Part shown: one piece after another, positions 8,528 through 17,359 of the stretch
Position numbering within the stretch: the stretch's first letter is position 1
How the letters are laid out: each line of letters opens with the position of its first letter
Assembly (NCBI RefSeq): GCF_900240945.1
Contig: NZ_OESG01000014.1
Coordinates: forward strand, 2,572,734-2,636,733
Origin: Mycobacterium sp. 3519A
Lineage (GTDB): Bacteria; Actinomycetota; Actinomycetes; Mycobacteriales; Mycobacteriaceae
Length of the DNA: 64,000 nt
Direction: 5' to 3'
Program-made: the position numbers and the translations under genes
The notes under the pieces: model-generated
The model's database searches: none
Seen by the model: only the letters and a program-made list of their open reading frames with translations
What the model was told of the DNA's origin: nothing

Positions 8528-8545
8528 AGACGATAATTTGCGTCG
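8528..8545. promoter_or_regulatory. Weak dyad between hydrolase and TetR genes
   Basis: The sequence AGACGATAATTTGCGTCG has GACG/CGTC ends around an AT-rich centre in the divergent 77-bp gap. It is a plausible site for the TetR product encoded next door, but the symmetry is short and only one copy is present. Confidence 0.3.
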
Positions 8546-8589
8546 ATCTTCGGCCCAGCAGGTGCATAGCGTCCCTAGACTTTGCGATC

Positions 8590-9204
8590 GTGCAGCCAGA
8601 TCCAGTCAGCGAGGACGACCGAGGTTGCATCATCGAGGCGGCCTACAGCTGTCTGTCCGAGCCGCACGCGGGTCCGATCCCGGTCGCCGCGATCCTGCAG
8701 CGCGCCGGGGTGTCGACGCGGGCCTTCTACCGTCACTTCGAATCCAAGGATGAGTTGTTCCTGGCGCTGCTGCGGCAGGAGAGCGACGGGCTGGCCGACC
8801 GACTCGACCGCATCCTCGACGAGCCCGGCGATCCCGTCGACCACCTGCGGGCGTGGATCCGCGGGATGTTCGGCTGGGCGCACGACGAGGAACTGCGTAT
8901 GCATCTGACCGTGATCGACTCCGACGAGGTGCGCGCCGCCAAGGGGTATCGGGAGGCCCGTGAGCGCGCGCACCACGACAGGGAACGCTCACTGATCGAG
9001 ATCATCCGACGCGGACGGGCCGACGGGTCGTTTCCGCTGGCCGACCCCGAACACGACGCGGTCGCCATCAGTGCTGTCATCAGCCGCGAGATGGCCAGTC
9101 AGTCCTCGGTTGACGAAGAGGGGTTGCGACGGTCGATGGCGTGGGTGCTGGAATTCGCGCTGCGCGCGCTGGGAGCTCAGACGACGACCGCAGGCCGGCG
9201 ATGA
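8590..9204 (+). CDS. TetR-family regulator
   Basis: 204 aa from a GTG at 8590, with no obvious Shine-Dalgarno, so the mRNA may be leaderless. The N-terminal helix-turn-helix is evident in PVAAILQRAGVSTRAFYRHF (about 36-55), the canonical TetR recognition helix with YRHF. The C-terminal 140 residues are a helical ligand-binding domain with no recognisable specificity. It is divergent from the alpha/beta hydrolase and kinase/aminotransferase operon, which is its most likely target. A VOC-family gene with its own ribosome site follows 58 bp downstream. Confidence 0.85.
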   Translation: MQPDPVSEDDRGCIIEAAYSCLSEPHAGPIPVAAILQRAGVSTRAFYRHFESKDELFLALLRQESDGLADRLDRILDEPGDPVDHLRAWIRGMFGWAHDEELRMHLTVIDSDEVRAAKGYREARERAHHDRERSLIEIIRRGRADGSFPLADPEHDAVAISAVISREMASQSSVDEEGLRRSMAWVLEFALRALGAQTTTAGRR

Positions 9205-9262
9205 GTTTTTGACACGCGGGCGGTCGGTACATCGAGAGCCGTTCATACGACAGGAGTCTGCG

Positions 9263-9733
9263 ATGCCAGCGATCACCCCGTGCCTGTGGTTCGACAACAA
9301 TCTCGAGGAAGCCGCGCAGTTCTACACCTCGGTCTTCCCGAACTCGACGATCGAAAGGTTCGAGCGCTACACCGATTTCGGCCCCGGCACGCCCGGCGAG
9401 GTCGTCTGGGGTGCGTTCGTGCTGGACGGCACCCGGTTCCTCGGCATCAACGGCGGCCCGGCGTTCCCGCACACCGAGGCGGTGTCGTTCATGATCGAGT
9501 GCAAGGACCAGGCCGAGGTCGACTACTACTGGGACCGTTTGGTCGACGGCGGACAAGAGTCCGAATGTGGCTGGCTCAAGGACCGTTTCGGGGTGAGCTG
9601 GCAGGTCACCCCGACGCGGGCGCTCGAATTGACGTCCGACCCCGACCCGGCTCGTGCCGCCGCGGCGACGAAAGCGCTGCACTCGATGCGCAAGATCGTC
9701 ATCGCCGAAATGGAGGACGCGGTCGACGGGTGA
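9263..9733 (+). CDS. PhnB/VOC superfamily protein
   Basis: 156 aa; the ATG at 9263 has a CAGGAG ribosome site. The sequence opens ITPCLWFDNNLEEAAQFYTS and continues with a paired beta-alpha-beta-beta-beta layout, typical of the PhnB-like (formerly 3-demethylubiquinone methyltransferase-like) branch of the vicinal-oxygen-chelate fold. The segment CGWLKDRFGVSWQVTP is a strong family signature. Members of this branch are mostly of unknown function and often lack full metal ligands. The last 35 nt overlap the 3' end of the convergent TetR gene. Location is cytoplasmic. Confidence 0.85.
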   Translation: MPAITPCLWFDNNLEEAAQFYTSVFPNSTIERFERYTDFGPGTPGEVVWGAFVLDGTRFLGINGGPAFPHTEAVSFMIECKDQAEVDYYWDRLVDGGQESECGWLKDRFGVSWQVTPTRALELTSDPDPARAAAATKALHSMRKIVIAEMEDAVDG

Positions 9734-10301
9734 GGCGGCGCAGGCACTCGATGGTCGCATCGGTGATGGGCCCGACGTCGTCGGCGTTCTCGCACATCAT
9801 CACCATCGCCGACGCTTCGGTCATCACGTCGATGAGGAGGCGCATCAGCAGCTGACCGCGCGGCGAGGTGTCGAGTTCGAGCACCGACATCCAGCGGTGG
9901 AACCCGCGCTGGATGTCGCCGCGCCGGATCGCGTCGAAACCCGCCGGGGTGTCACCGGACGCCAGCACCACCGCCGCGCGGCGATATGCCCAGATCGCGT
10001 TCAGATACGCCCGCGCGTTCGCCTCGAAGGCCCGCTGGCGGCTGGCGCCGCGATAGGCGTCGGCGGCTTCGTCGATGTAGCGGTCGATATCGGAGGTGAG
10101 CCGCTCGAAGATAGCCAGAAACAACTCGCGCTTACCGCCGAAGTGGTGGTAGATGCTGCCGATGCTGGCCCGGGAGTGGTCGACGATATCGGCCATTGTC
10201 GCCGCGGTGTATCCGCGTGCGGCGAAAACCTCGGTGGCAGCGTCGAGAATGCGCTGCTGCGTCGCATCGGTCTTCGCCCAACGCCTGGTCGCGGTGGTCA
10301 T
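9699..10301 (-). CDS. TetR-family regulator next to the Mce operon
   Basis: 200 aa from the ATG at 10301. The N-terminal DNA-binding domain has the typical order: TDATQQRILDAATEVFAARG, then TMADIVDHSRASIGSIYHHF. The remaining helical part has no identifiable ligand signature. It is divergent from yrbEA, and a perfect palindrome CTGGAA-N5-TTCCAG lies about 31 bp upstream of its start. TetR control of an Mce operon has precedent in Mce3R of M. tuberculosis, but Mce3R is a double-length protein, so this is not its orthologue. Autoregulation and control of the Mce operon are inferred from position. Confidence 0.85.
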   Translation of the reverse strand: MTTATRRWAKTDATQQRILDAATEVFAARGYTAATMADIVDHSRASIGSIYHHFGGKRELFLAIFERLTSDIDRYIDEAADAYRGASRQRAFEANARAYLNAIWAYRRAAVVLASGDTPAGFDAIRRGDIQRGFHRWMSVLELDTSPRGQLLMRLLIDVMTEASAMVMMCENADDVGPITDATIECLRRLTRRPRPPFRR

Positions 10302-10331
10302 GACATCAAGGTAGAGCACTTTTTGTCCCAG

Positions 10332-10348
10332 CTGGAACGCAATTCCAG
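10332..10348. promoter_or_regulatory. Perfect palindrome, candidate TetR operator of the Mce operon
   Basis: CTGGAA (10332-10337), a 5-bp spacer and TTCCAG (10343-10348) form a perfect inverted repeat in the 268-bp divergent region between the TetR gene and yrbEA. Length and symmetry fit a TetR dimer site. It is close to the regulator's own start and 220 bp from yrbEA, so autoregulation is the simpler reading. No second copy was seen in the gap. Confidence 0.5.
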
Positions 10349-10569
10349 AAACCCAGCCTGCGCCGGTCTCCCATTTTGCTGTCAGGGCCCGCGCACCGCG
10401 AGAAGTGGTGATTCTCACCGGCCCGGGCTATGTGTTGTGCGGCCAGAAATCTGTGATGTACGGTTCTGCGGCGTCATCCCGTGCAACACTCACAACTTGC
10501 GCACCAGGTTGTTCGCGGGAGGGATCGACAGCCTATGGCGATGAGGGAAACGCGAGGGAGGGCCCGGTA

Positions 10570-11337
10570 ATGGTCGCTTCCAATCTCTTAGCCAAACCGG
10601 TTCGCGGCTTCGGCGGCTTTTATGCGATGGCGCTCGACACCTTCGTGGCCATGTTCAAGCCGCCGTTCGCATGGCGCGAATTCATCTCGCAGTCTTGGTT
10701 TGTCGCGCGGGTCTCTATCGTTCCGACGTTGATGCTCACCATCCCTTACACGGTGCTGCTGACGTTCACGTTCAACATCCTGCTGACCGAATTCGGCGCA
10801 GCGGATTTCTCCGGTACCGGCGCCGCGCTCGGCACGGTACGACAGATCGGCCCGATCGTGACGGTGTTGGTGGTGGCCGGCGCGGGGGCCACCGCGATGT
10901 GCGCCGACCTCGGCGCACGCACGATCCGCGAAGAACTTGACGCCCTCCGAGTGATGGGCGTCAATCCTATTCAGGCTCTTGTTGTTCCGCGGGTGCTGGC
11001 CGCCACGCTGGTGTCGCTGGCCCTGGCCGCGACGGTGATCCTGGTCGGCCTGGCCGGCGCCTACCTGTTCTGCGTCTACATCCAGCACGTGTCGCCAGGC
11101 GCGTTCGCGGCGGGCCTGACGTTGATCATCGGCGCCGCGGACGTCACGATCGCGCTGCTGAAGGCCGCGTTGTTCGGGTTGTCCGCCGGGATGATCGCCT
11201 GCTACAAGGGCGTCTCGGTGGGCGGCGGCCCGGCAGGCGTCGGGATCGCGGTCAACGAAACCGTCGTGTTCACGTTCATGGCGCTGTTCGCCATCAACGT
11301 GGTCGCGACCGCTGTCGCCGTGAAGGTGACGATGTGA
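10570..11337 (+). CDS. yrbEA: YrbE permease A of Mce transporter
   Basis: 255 aa, ATG at 10570 behind a GGAGGG-type ribosome site. It is the first of two MlaE-like permease subunits of an Mce lipid importer, with about five membrane helices. The conserved coupling motif IREELDALRVMG (EExDA), which contacts the ATPase MceG in this family, is present at about residues 118-129. The C-terminal GGPAGVGIAVNETVV is also diagnostic. YrbEA pairs with YrbEB in the inner membrane. MceG is not encoded in the window, as usual for mycobacteria. Its stop overlaps the yrbEB GTG by 4 nt. Confidence 0.93.
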   Translation: MVASNLLAKPVRGFGGFYAMALDTFVAMFKPPFAWREFISQSWFVARVSIVPTLMLTIPYTVLLTFTFNILLTEFGAADFSGTGAALGTVRQIGPIVTVLVVAGAGATAMCADLGARTIREELDALRVMGVNPIQALVVPRVLAATLVSLALAATVILVGLAGAYLFCVYIQHVSPGAFAAGLTLIIGAADVTIALLKAALFGLSAGMIACYKGVSVGGGPAGVGIAVNETVVFTFMALFAINVVATAVAVKVTM

Positions 11338-12188
11338 CCGTCTCCCGCCCCCATTCGCAGTTCCCGTGGCTGAAGGCCCGGTATCGGTCGGTGGCCGAGC
11401 CCTGGAACCGGATCGGCAGGCAGACGAAGTTCTACGGCACGACGCTGCGTTCGATCCACATCGCCGTCACCTCGTACCGGGTCGAGTTGATCCGGCAGAT
11501 CGCCGCAATGGGTCTTGGCGCGGGTGCGCTGATCGTCATCGGCGGAACGGTCGCCATCGTCGGCTTTCTGACCGTGACGACGGGCGCGCTGGTGGCCGTG
11601 CAGGGGTACACCGACTTCTCCGAGATCGGCGTCGAAGCCCTGACCGGATTCGCGTCGGCGTTCTTCAACGTCCGGCTGATCGCGCCCGCCACCACGGCGG
11701 TCGCACTGTCTGCCACGATCGGTGCCGGTGCCACCGCGCAACTCGGCGCGATGCGGATCAACGAAGAGATCGACGCGCTCGAAGTGATGGGCATCCGGTC
11801 GGTCGCCTATTTGGCGTCCACCCGCGTGCTGGCGGGTCTGCTCGTCGTCATCCCGCTGTATTGCGTTGGGGGGGTTGCCTCGTTCTGGGCGGCGAAGTTC
11901 GGCACCACCGTCATCTACGGCCAGTCGACCGGCGTCTACGACCACTACTTCCGCACCTTCCTCAATCCCACCGACCTGATGTGGTCCTTCCTGCAGTGCA
12001 TCGTGCTGGCCGTCGTGATCATGCTGGTGCACACGTTCTACGGCTACACCGCGCGTGGCGGACCGGCGGGTGTCGGTGAAGCGGTGGGTCGCGCCGTTCG
12101 CACGTCGCTGATCGTCGCCGCGTTCGTTCTCGTGATGATGTCGCTGGCCGTGTACGGCCAGTCCGGAAACTTCAACCTGGCCGGGTAA
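11334..12188 (+). CDS. yrbEB: YrbE permease B of Mce transporter
   Basis: 284 aa, starting at a GTG in a GTGA overlap with yrbEA. The N-terminus is longer than in YrbEA and basic, followed by the MlaE-type helices. The EExDA motif appears as INEEIDALEVMGI and the ending GGPAGVGEAVGRAVRT is family-typical. It forms the heteromeric permease with YrbEA and would be energised by an MceG-type ATPase from elsewhere. mceA follows after 2 nt, so translation is effectively continuous. Confidence 0.93.
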   Translation: MTVSRPHSQFPWLKARYRSVAEPWNRIGRQTKFYGTTLRSIHIAVTSYRVELIRQIAAMGLGAGALIVIGGTVAIVGFLTVTTGALVAVQGYTDFSEIGVEALTGFASAFFNVRLIAPATTAVALSATIGAGATAQLGAMRINEEIDALEVMGIRSVAYLASTRVLAGLLVVIPLYCVGGVASFWAAKFGTTVIYGQSTGVYDHYFRTFLNPTDLMWSFLQCIVLAVVIMLVHTFYGYTARGGPAGVGEAVGRAVRTSLIVAAFVLVMMSLAVYGQSGNFNLAG

Positions 12189-12190
12189 AG

Positions 12191-13642
12191 ATGGACAGCG
12201 ACGACACCGGCCTGCACCCAGCGTGGTACACGCTGATCCTGGTGGTGGGTTCGGCCCTGTTGATCTGGCTGTGCCTGGCTTTGTTCGCGGGCACCTTCCG
12301 CAGCGAGGTGCCGGTCACGCTGACGTCGGACCGCGCGGGTTTGGTGATGGAGACCAACGCCAAGGTCAAGATGCGCGGCGTGCAGGTCGGCCGCGTGGCC
12401 GCCATCCACGGCGGACGAGAGCCGGTGTCGCTGAAGCTGGAGATCGACCACGACCAGATTCAGTTCATCCCCGCCAACGTCGAGGCGCAGATCCGTGCGA
12501 CCACGGTCTTCGGTGCGAAGTTCGTCGACCTGGTCTATCCGGAGAACCCCAGCCCGCAGCGGCTGGCCGCCGGTCAGGTGCTGCAGTCGCGCAACGTCAG
12601 CACCGAGGTCAACACGGTCTTCCAGAACGTGGTGGCGGTGCTCAACCAGGTCGACACCGCGAAACTCAACAGCACGCTCGCCGCGCTCGCCGAAGGTGTT
12701 CGCGGACAGGGCGAGAAGATCGGCCAGGCCACCACCGACGCCAACCAGGTGCTGCTGCAACTCAATCCGCGTAGCGAGACCATCCGCGCGGATTGGCAGG
12801 CGCTCAAGGGCTTCAACGACGCGTACAGCGGTGCGGCGCAGGACATTCTGACAGTGTTGAACGCGGCGAGCACCACAAGCCAGACCGTCACCAGTCACAC
12901 CAAGCAGCTGGATGCGTTGCTGCTGGCCACCATTGGATTCTCCAACAGCGGCATCAACCTGTTGGCGCCGAATCAGGCGAACCTGATCAAGGCCGTCAAC
13001 GTGCTCGAGCCGACGACGAATCTGCTCTACAAGTACAACCCCGAGTACACCTGCCTGCTGATGGGTGCGAAGACCATCCTGGACACCGGCGGTTACGAAT
13101 CGGCGGGCGGCAACGGCCGCACGCTGATCCTCGACACATCCCTCGCGCTCGGCGACGACCCGTACCACTATCCGGACAACCTGCCCGTCATCGGCGCCAA
13201 GGGCGGACCCGGCGGCAAGCCAGGATGCGGGTCGCTGCCCGATGTCGCGAAGAACTGGCCGGTGCGCAACCTCGTCACCAACACCGGATTCGGCACCGGC
13301 ATCGACTGGCGACCGAACCCCGGCATCGGCTTCCCGGCCTGGGCCAACTACCTGCCGGTCACCCGCGCAGTGCCCGAACCGCCGAGCATCCGCAACCTGT
13401 TCGGCGGGCCCGCGCCAGGACCGATCCCGTATCCCGGTGCGCCGGCGTACGGCGCCGACCTGTACGCACCGGACGGCACCCCGCTGTGGCCAGGACTTCC
13501 GCCCGCGCCGCCCCCGATGGCGCCGCGCGAACCGGGGCCGACGCCGGGTTCGGAGCCGTTCATCGTGCACTCGCCCGCACAGATGCAGCCGACACCGCTG
13601 CCGCCCGTACCGCTTCCGGAGCTTGCCGCCCCGTCGCCCTGA
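12191..13642 (+). CDS. mceA: MceA
   Basis: 483 aa. A transmembrane anchor at about 13-33 is followed by the MCE/MlaD domain (about 37-115: PVTLTSDRAGLVMETNAKVKMRG), then a long helical region (about 140-330) and a proline-rich C-terminus. In the Mce architecture six MceA-F chains form a periplasm-spanning tube that carries lipids from the outer layer to the YrbE permease. Cysteines in the C-terminal globular part (EYTCLL, GCGSLP) may form a disulfide. The proline-rich tail of about 80 residues is common in Mce proteins. The substrate of this operon cannot be deduced. Confidence 0.92.
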   Translation: MDSDDTGLHPAWYTLILVVGSALLIWLCLALFAGTFRSEVPVTLTSDRAGLVMETNAKVKMRGVQVGRVAAIHGGREPVSLKLEIDHDQIQFIPANVEAQIRATTVFGAKFVDLVYPENPSPQRLAAGQVLQSRNVSTEVNTVFQNVVAVLNQVDTAKLNSTLAALAEGVRGQGEKIGQATTDANQVLLQLNPRSETIRADWQALKGFNDAYSGAAQDILTVLNAASTTSQTVTSHTKQLDALLLATIGFSNSGINLLAPNQANLIKAVNVLEPTTNLLYKYNPEYTCLLMGAKTILDTGGYESAGGNGRTLILDTSLALGDDPYHYPDNLPVIGAKGGPGGKPGCGSLPDVAKNWPVRNLVTNTGFGTGIDWRPNPGIGFPAWANYLPVTRAVPEPPSIRNLFGGPAPGPIPYPGAPAYGADLYAPDGTPLWPGLPPAPPPMAPREPGPTPGSEPFIVHSPAQMQPTPLPPVPLPELAAPSP

Positions 13643-13677
13643 CCGACCCCCCCCGCAACCGCGAAAGGTAACCAGCC

Positions 13678-14709
13678 ATGAGAGAGAACCTGCGAGCCAC
13701 GGTGGTGCGCCTCGCTGTCTTTCTGGTTGTGTGCCTGCTCGGGGTGTTCGGCTTGTACGCCGTGTTCGGGCAGATGCGGTTCGGGGAGAAGGCGCACACC
13801 TACCGGGCCGCGTTCACCAATGTCACCGGGCTCGAGAAGAACGACTTCGTCCGTATCGCGGGCGTCGAGGTCGGTCAGGTGAAAGACGTTGCGATCCAGC
13901 CGGATACCACCGCGATGGTCGAGTTCACCGCCGACGACTCGGTGGTGCTGACCGAGGGCACCAGGGCCGTCATCCGGTACGACGACCTCATCGGCGGCCG
14001 CTACCTCGCCCTTGAGGAGGGCGCCGGAGGCGTCAAGAAGCTCAACCCTGGCGACACCATTCCGCTGGCCCGCACGTCGCCTGCGCTCGACCTCGACGCG
14101 CTGATCGGCGGGTTCCGGCCGCTGTTCCGTGCGCTGGATCCCGAGCAGGTGAATGCGTTGTCCGGCCAGTTGATTGCGGCTCTGCAAGGTCAAGGCGGGA
14201 CGATCAATTCGTTCTTGTCGCAGACCGCCGCGCTGACCAGCACGCTCGCCGACCGCGACCAGTTGATCGGCGAGACCATCGTCAGCCTCAACACCGTGCT
14301 TGGCTCGCTCGGCGACCAGAGCGACCAATTCGGTAAGGCGGTCGACGCTCTCGCGGAGTTGACGCAGACGTTGGCCGACCGCAGGCAGGACATCACCAAC
14401 GGCGTGGCGTACGCCAACGCCGCGGCAGGAAGCATCACCGACCTGTTGGCCCAAGCGCGGCCGCCGTTCGCGAAGACCATCCGCGAGACAGATCGCGCGT
14501 CGGCGATCGTGGTGGCCGACCACGACTACTTCGACAACCTGCTCAACACCCTGCCGGACGCCTACCAAGCCCTTGCGCGACAAGGCATTTACGGTGACTT
14601 CTTCAGCTTCTACCTGTGCGATATCGTGCTGAAGCTGAACGGCAAGGGGGGCCAGCCGGTGTACGTCAAGGTCGCGGGCCAGAGCACAGGGAGGTGCGCG
14701 CCGCGATGA
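13678..14709 (+). CDS. mceB: MceB
   Basis: 343 aa, ATG at 13678 after a 35-nt gap, the largest in the operon, with an AAAGG ribosome site. N-terminal anchor helix at about 11-31, MCE domain at about 40-120 (YRAAFTNVTGLEKNDFVRIAG), then coiled-coil-like helices (LTSTLADRDQLIGETIVSLN) up to a short C-terminus ending CAPR. MceB is typically the shortest of the six subunits and lacks the long proline-rich tail, as here. Its stop overlaps mceC in an ATGA. Confidence 0.92.
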   Translation: MRENLRATVVRLAVFLVVCLLGVFGLYAVFGQMRFGEKAHTYRAAFTNVTGLEKNDFVRIAGVEVGQVKDVAIQPDTTAMVEFTADDSVVLTEGTRAVIRYDDLIGGRYLALEEGAGGVKKLNPGDTIPLARTSPALDLDALIGGFRPLFRALDPEQVNALSGQLIAALQGQGGTINSFLSQTAALTSTLADRDQLIGETIVSLNTVLGSLGDQSDQFGKAVDALAELTQTLADRRQDITNGVAYANAAAGSITDLLAQARPPFAKTIRETDRASAIVVADHDYFDNLLNTLPDAYQALARQGIYGDFFSFYLCDIVLKLNGKGGQPVYVKVAGQSTGRCAPR

Positions 14710-16040
14710 AACCCTTCGCTGAACGCAACCTCTTCGTCATCGGCGCCATCGGCATCGCCATCACCATCGCGATCATCCTGGGCGCGATCAACTACGACAA
14801 GCTGCCGTTCATCAACCAGGGCAAGGAGTACTCGGCCTACTTCGCGGAGGCCGGCGGGCTGATGGACGATGCCGCCGTTCAGGTTTCGGGTTTCCAGGTC
14901 GGCAAGGTCGAATCCATCGAACTCGACGGGACGCGGGTGCTGGTCAAGTTCACCGTGAACAAGGACATCCGCCTCGGCGACCGCACCGAGGCCGCGATCA
15001 AGACCAAGGGGCTGCTCGGCACGAAGATCCTCGAGGTCACGTCGCGCGGTGACGGGCGACAGGACGGCGTAATCCCGCTCGACCGCACCACCTCGCCGTA
15101 CCAATTACCGGATGCGCTCGGCGAATTGGCCACCACGATCAGCGGATTGAACACCAACCAGCTGTCGGATTCGTTGCGGGTGCTCTCCGAGACCTTCGCG
15201 GACACACCACCCGAATTGAAGATCGCCGTCGAGGGGGTGGCGCGGTTCTCCCAGACCCTCAACGAGCGTGACGCCCAGTTGCGCGGCCTGCTGACCAACG
15301 CCGACAAAGCCACCACGGTGCTGGCTGAGCGCAGCAACCAGGTCGTCAGCCTGATCGGCAACACCAACGCGCTGCTCGCCGAGCTGCAAAGTCAAAGCGC
15401 CGCAGTCGATCAGATCTCCGGCAACATCTCGGCGCTGTCCCAACAGCTGCACGGTTTCATCGGTGAGAACAAGGCCACGATGCGGCCCGCGCTCGAGAAG
15501 CTCAACGGTGTGTTGACGATGCTGGACAACCGCAAAGAGCGGCTGCAGAAGTCCCTGCACCTGCTCACCGAATACTCGATGTCGCTCGGCGAATCGGTGG
15601 CCTCCGGCCCGTTCTTCAAGACCTACGTCGCCAACCTGCTGCCCGGTCAGTTCCTGCAGCCCTTCATCGACGCCGCGTTCTCCGATCTCGGTCTCGACCC
15701 GAACGTGAAGCTGCCGTCCGAATTGAGCGACCCGCAGGTCGGCCAGCCAGGCACCCCGGCGCTGCCGGTGCCGTTCCCAAGGACCGGCCAGGGCGGCGAA
15801 CCGCATCTGACGTTGCCCGACGCGATCACCGGCAATCCCGGCGATCAGGGCTGCGGTCCGCCCGGCCTGCCGCTGCCAGGCCCGACCGGCTGTTACCCGT
15901 ACCGCGAGCCGCTGCCCGCACCGCCGCCGGGTGGTCCGCCGCCCGGTCCGCCCGCGCCGGCCCCGCCGGGGCTGGATTCGACACCGCAGCCGACGCCGAG
16001 CCCCGTCGCGGTTCCCGGCCCCGGAGAGGTGGGTCCATGA
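14706..16040 (+). CDS. mceC: MceC
   Basis: 444 aa from the ATG at 14706, chosen because it overlaps the mceB stop by 4 nt and gives a normal Mce anchor (MKPFAERN then a helix at about 8-28). MCE domain at about 36-118, helical tube-forming region at about 130-300, then a highly proline-rich tail from about 360 to the end that includes a PPPGGPPPGPPAPAPPG stretch. The shadow frames opposite the tail are open only because of its composition. Confidence 0.92.
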   Translation: MKPFAERNLFVIGAIGIAITIAIILGAINYDKLPFINQGKEYSAYFAEAGGLMDDAAVQVSGFQVGKVESIELDGTRVLVKFTVNKDIRLGDRTEAAIKTKGLLGTKILEVTSRGDGRQDGVIPLDRTTSPYQLPDALGELATTISGLNTNQLSDSLRVLSETFADTPPELKIAVEGVARFSQTLNERDAQLRGLLTNADKATTVLAERSNQVVSLIGNTNALLAELQSQSAAVDQISGNISALSQQLHGFIGENKATMRPALEKLNGVLTMLDNRKERLQKSLHLLTEYSMSLGESVASGPFFKTYVANLLPGQFLQPFIDAAFSDLGLDPNVKLPSELSDPQVGQPGTPALPVPFPRTGQGGEPHLTLPDAITGNPGDQGCGPPGLPLPGPTGCYPYREPLPAPPPGGPPPGPPAPAPPGLDSTPQPTPSPVAVPGPGEVGP

Positions 16041-17359
16041 GCCACATCCGCAGAAGCTGGGTTGCCGTCGCGCTCGTGGTGCTGCTGGTGGCCGGTGTGG
16101 TGGCGGTGTTGCGGACCACGGACACCATCAACCGCACGAATGTCGTTGCGTACTTCGAGAACAGCAACGGCATCTACGTCGGAGACGACGTCCGCATCCT
16201 TGGCGTGAACGTCGGCAAGATCACCGAGATCCAGCCGCAGCCCGAACGGGTGAAGATCTCGTTCTACTACGACAGCAAGTACAAGGTGCCCGCCGACGCG
16301 AAGGCGGCGATCCTGTCGCCGACCCTGGTGACCGCACGCGCCATCCAGCTCACCCCGGTCTACACCACCGGTCCGGTCCTCAAGGACAACGCGGTGATCG
16401 GAAGGGACCGCACCGCGGTGCCCGTCGAATGGGACCAGGTCCGTACGCAATTGGAGAAACTGGCCGACACCCTGCAGCCGACCGAACCGGGCGGGGTGGC
16501 GCCGCTGGGCTCGGTGATCAACACCACCGCCGACAACCTGCGGGGGCAGGGCGCCAACATCCGCGACACCATCATCAAGCTGTCGCAAGCGTTTTCGGCA
16601 CTCGGCGACCACAGCACCGACATCTTCTCCACCGTCAAGAACCTGGCGATCCTGGTGTCGGCGCTGCAGGACAGCACCAACCTGATGCGTCAGCTCAACC
16701 AGAACCTGGCCTCGGTGACGGGACTGCTCGCCGACAACCCCAACGAAGTCGCCGACGCAGTGCGCGATCTGAACGCCGTGATACCGGAGGTGCAGCAGTT
16801 CGTCGCCGACAACCGGGAAGCGCTCGGCACCACGTCGGACAAGCTGGCCGGGGTAACCCAGGCGTTGAACGACAGCCTCGTCGACGTCAAGCAGTTCCTG
16901 CACGTGGCACCCAACACGTTGCAGAACTACGTGAACATCTGGCAGCCCGCCCAGGGCGCGGTGAGCAGCGTGCCGATGATCAACAACTTCGCCAATCCGA
17001 TCTCGTTCCTGTGCGGCGCCATTCAGGCCGCGTCCCGGCTCGGCGCCGAGGAGTCGGCGAAGCTGTGCGTGCAATACCTGGCGCCGATCATCAAGAACCG
17101 GCAGTACAACTTCCTGCCGCTGGCACAGAACGTGTTCGTCGGCGCCTCGACACGGCCGAACGAATTGACCTACAGCGAGGACTGGATGCGCCCGGATTAC
17201 ATTCCGCCGCAACCACCGCCGGCCGCCGCACCGTCGGTGCCGCCGGACGCCGCACCGCCACCCCCGCCAGGACCCCCGCTGGCGGCAGAGGCGCCGATTG
17301 CGACGAATCCGGCCGACGGGCTGAGCGGCATGATGGTGCCGCCTGGAGTGGGACCATGA
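16037..17359 (+). CDS. mceD: MceD
   Basis: 440 aa, overlapping mceC by 4 nt. Anchor helix at about 9-27, MCE domain at about 35-117 (VVAYFENSNGIYVGDDVRIL), long helical segment with heptad-like Leu/Val spacing at about 130-290, and a Pro/Ala-rich C-terminus. Three cysteines (FLCGAIQ, KLCVQY region) lie in the globular part before the tail. It is the fourth subunit of the same hexameric conduit. Confidence 0.92.
   Translation: MSHIRRSWVAVALVVLLVAGVVAVLRTTDTINRTNVVAYFENSNGIYVGDDVRILGVNVGKITEIQPQPERVKISFYYDSKYKVPADAKAAILSPTLVTARAIQLTPVYTTGPVLKDNAVIGRDRTAVPVEWDQVRTQLEKLADTLQPTEPGGVAPLGSVINTTADNLRGQGANIRDTIIKLSQAFSALGDHSTDIFSTVKNLAILVSALQDSTNLMRQLNQNLASVTGLLADNPNEVADAVRDLNAVIPEVQQFVADNREALGTTSDKLAGVTQALNDSLVDVKQFLHVAPNTLQNYVNIWQPAQGAVSSVPMINNFANPISFLCGAIQAASRLGAEESAKLCVQYLAPIIKNRQYNFLPLAQNVFVGASTRPNELTYSEDWMRPDYIPPQPPPAAAPSVPPDAAPPPPPGPPLAAEAPIATNPADGLSGMMVPPGVGP

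Noticed and set aside
15931-17350. Upstream extension of the MceE frame across mceD
   Set aside because: The extension is Arg/Gly-rich out-of-frame sequence; the lipoprotein signal and 4-nt overlap fix the start at 17356.
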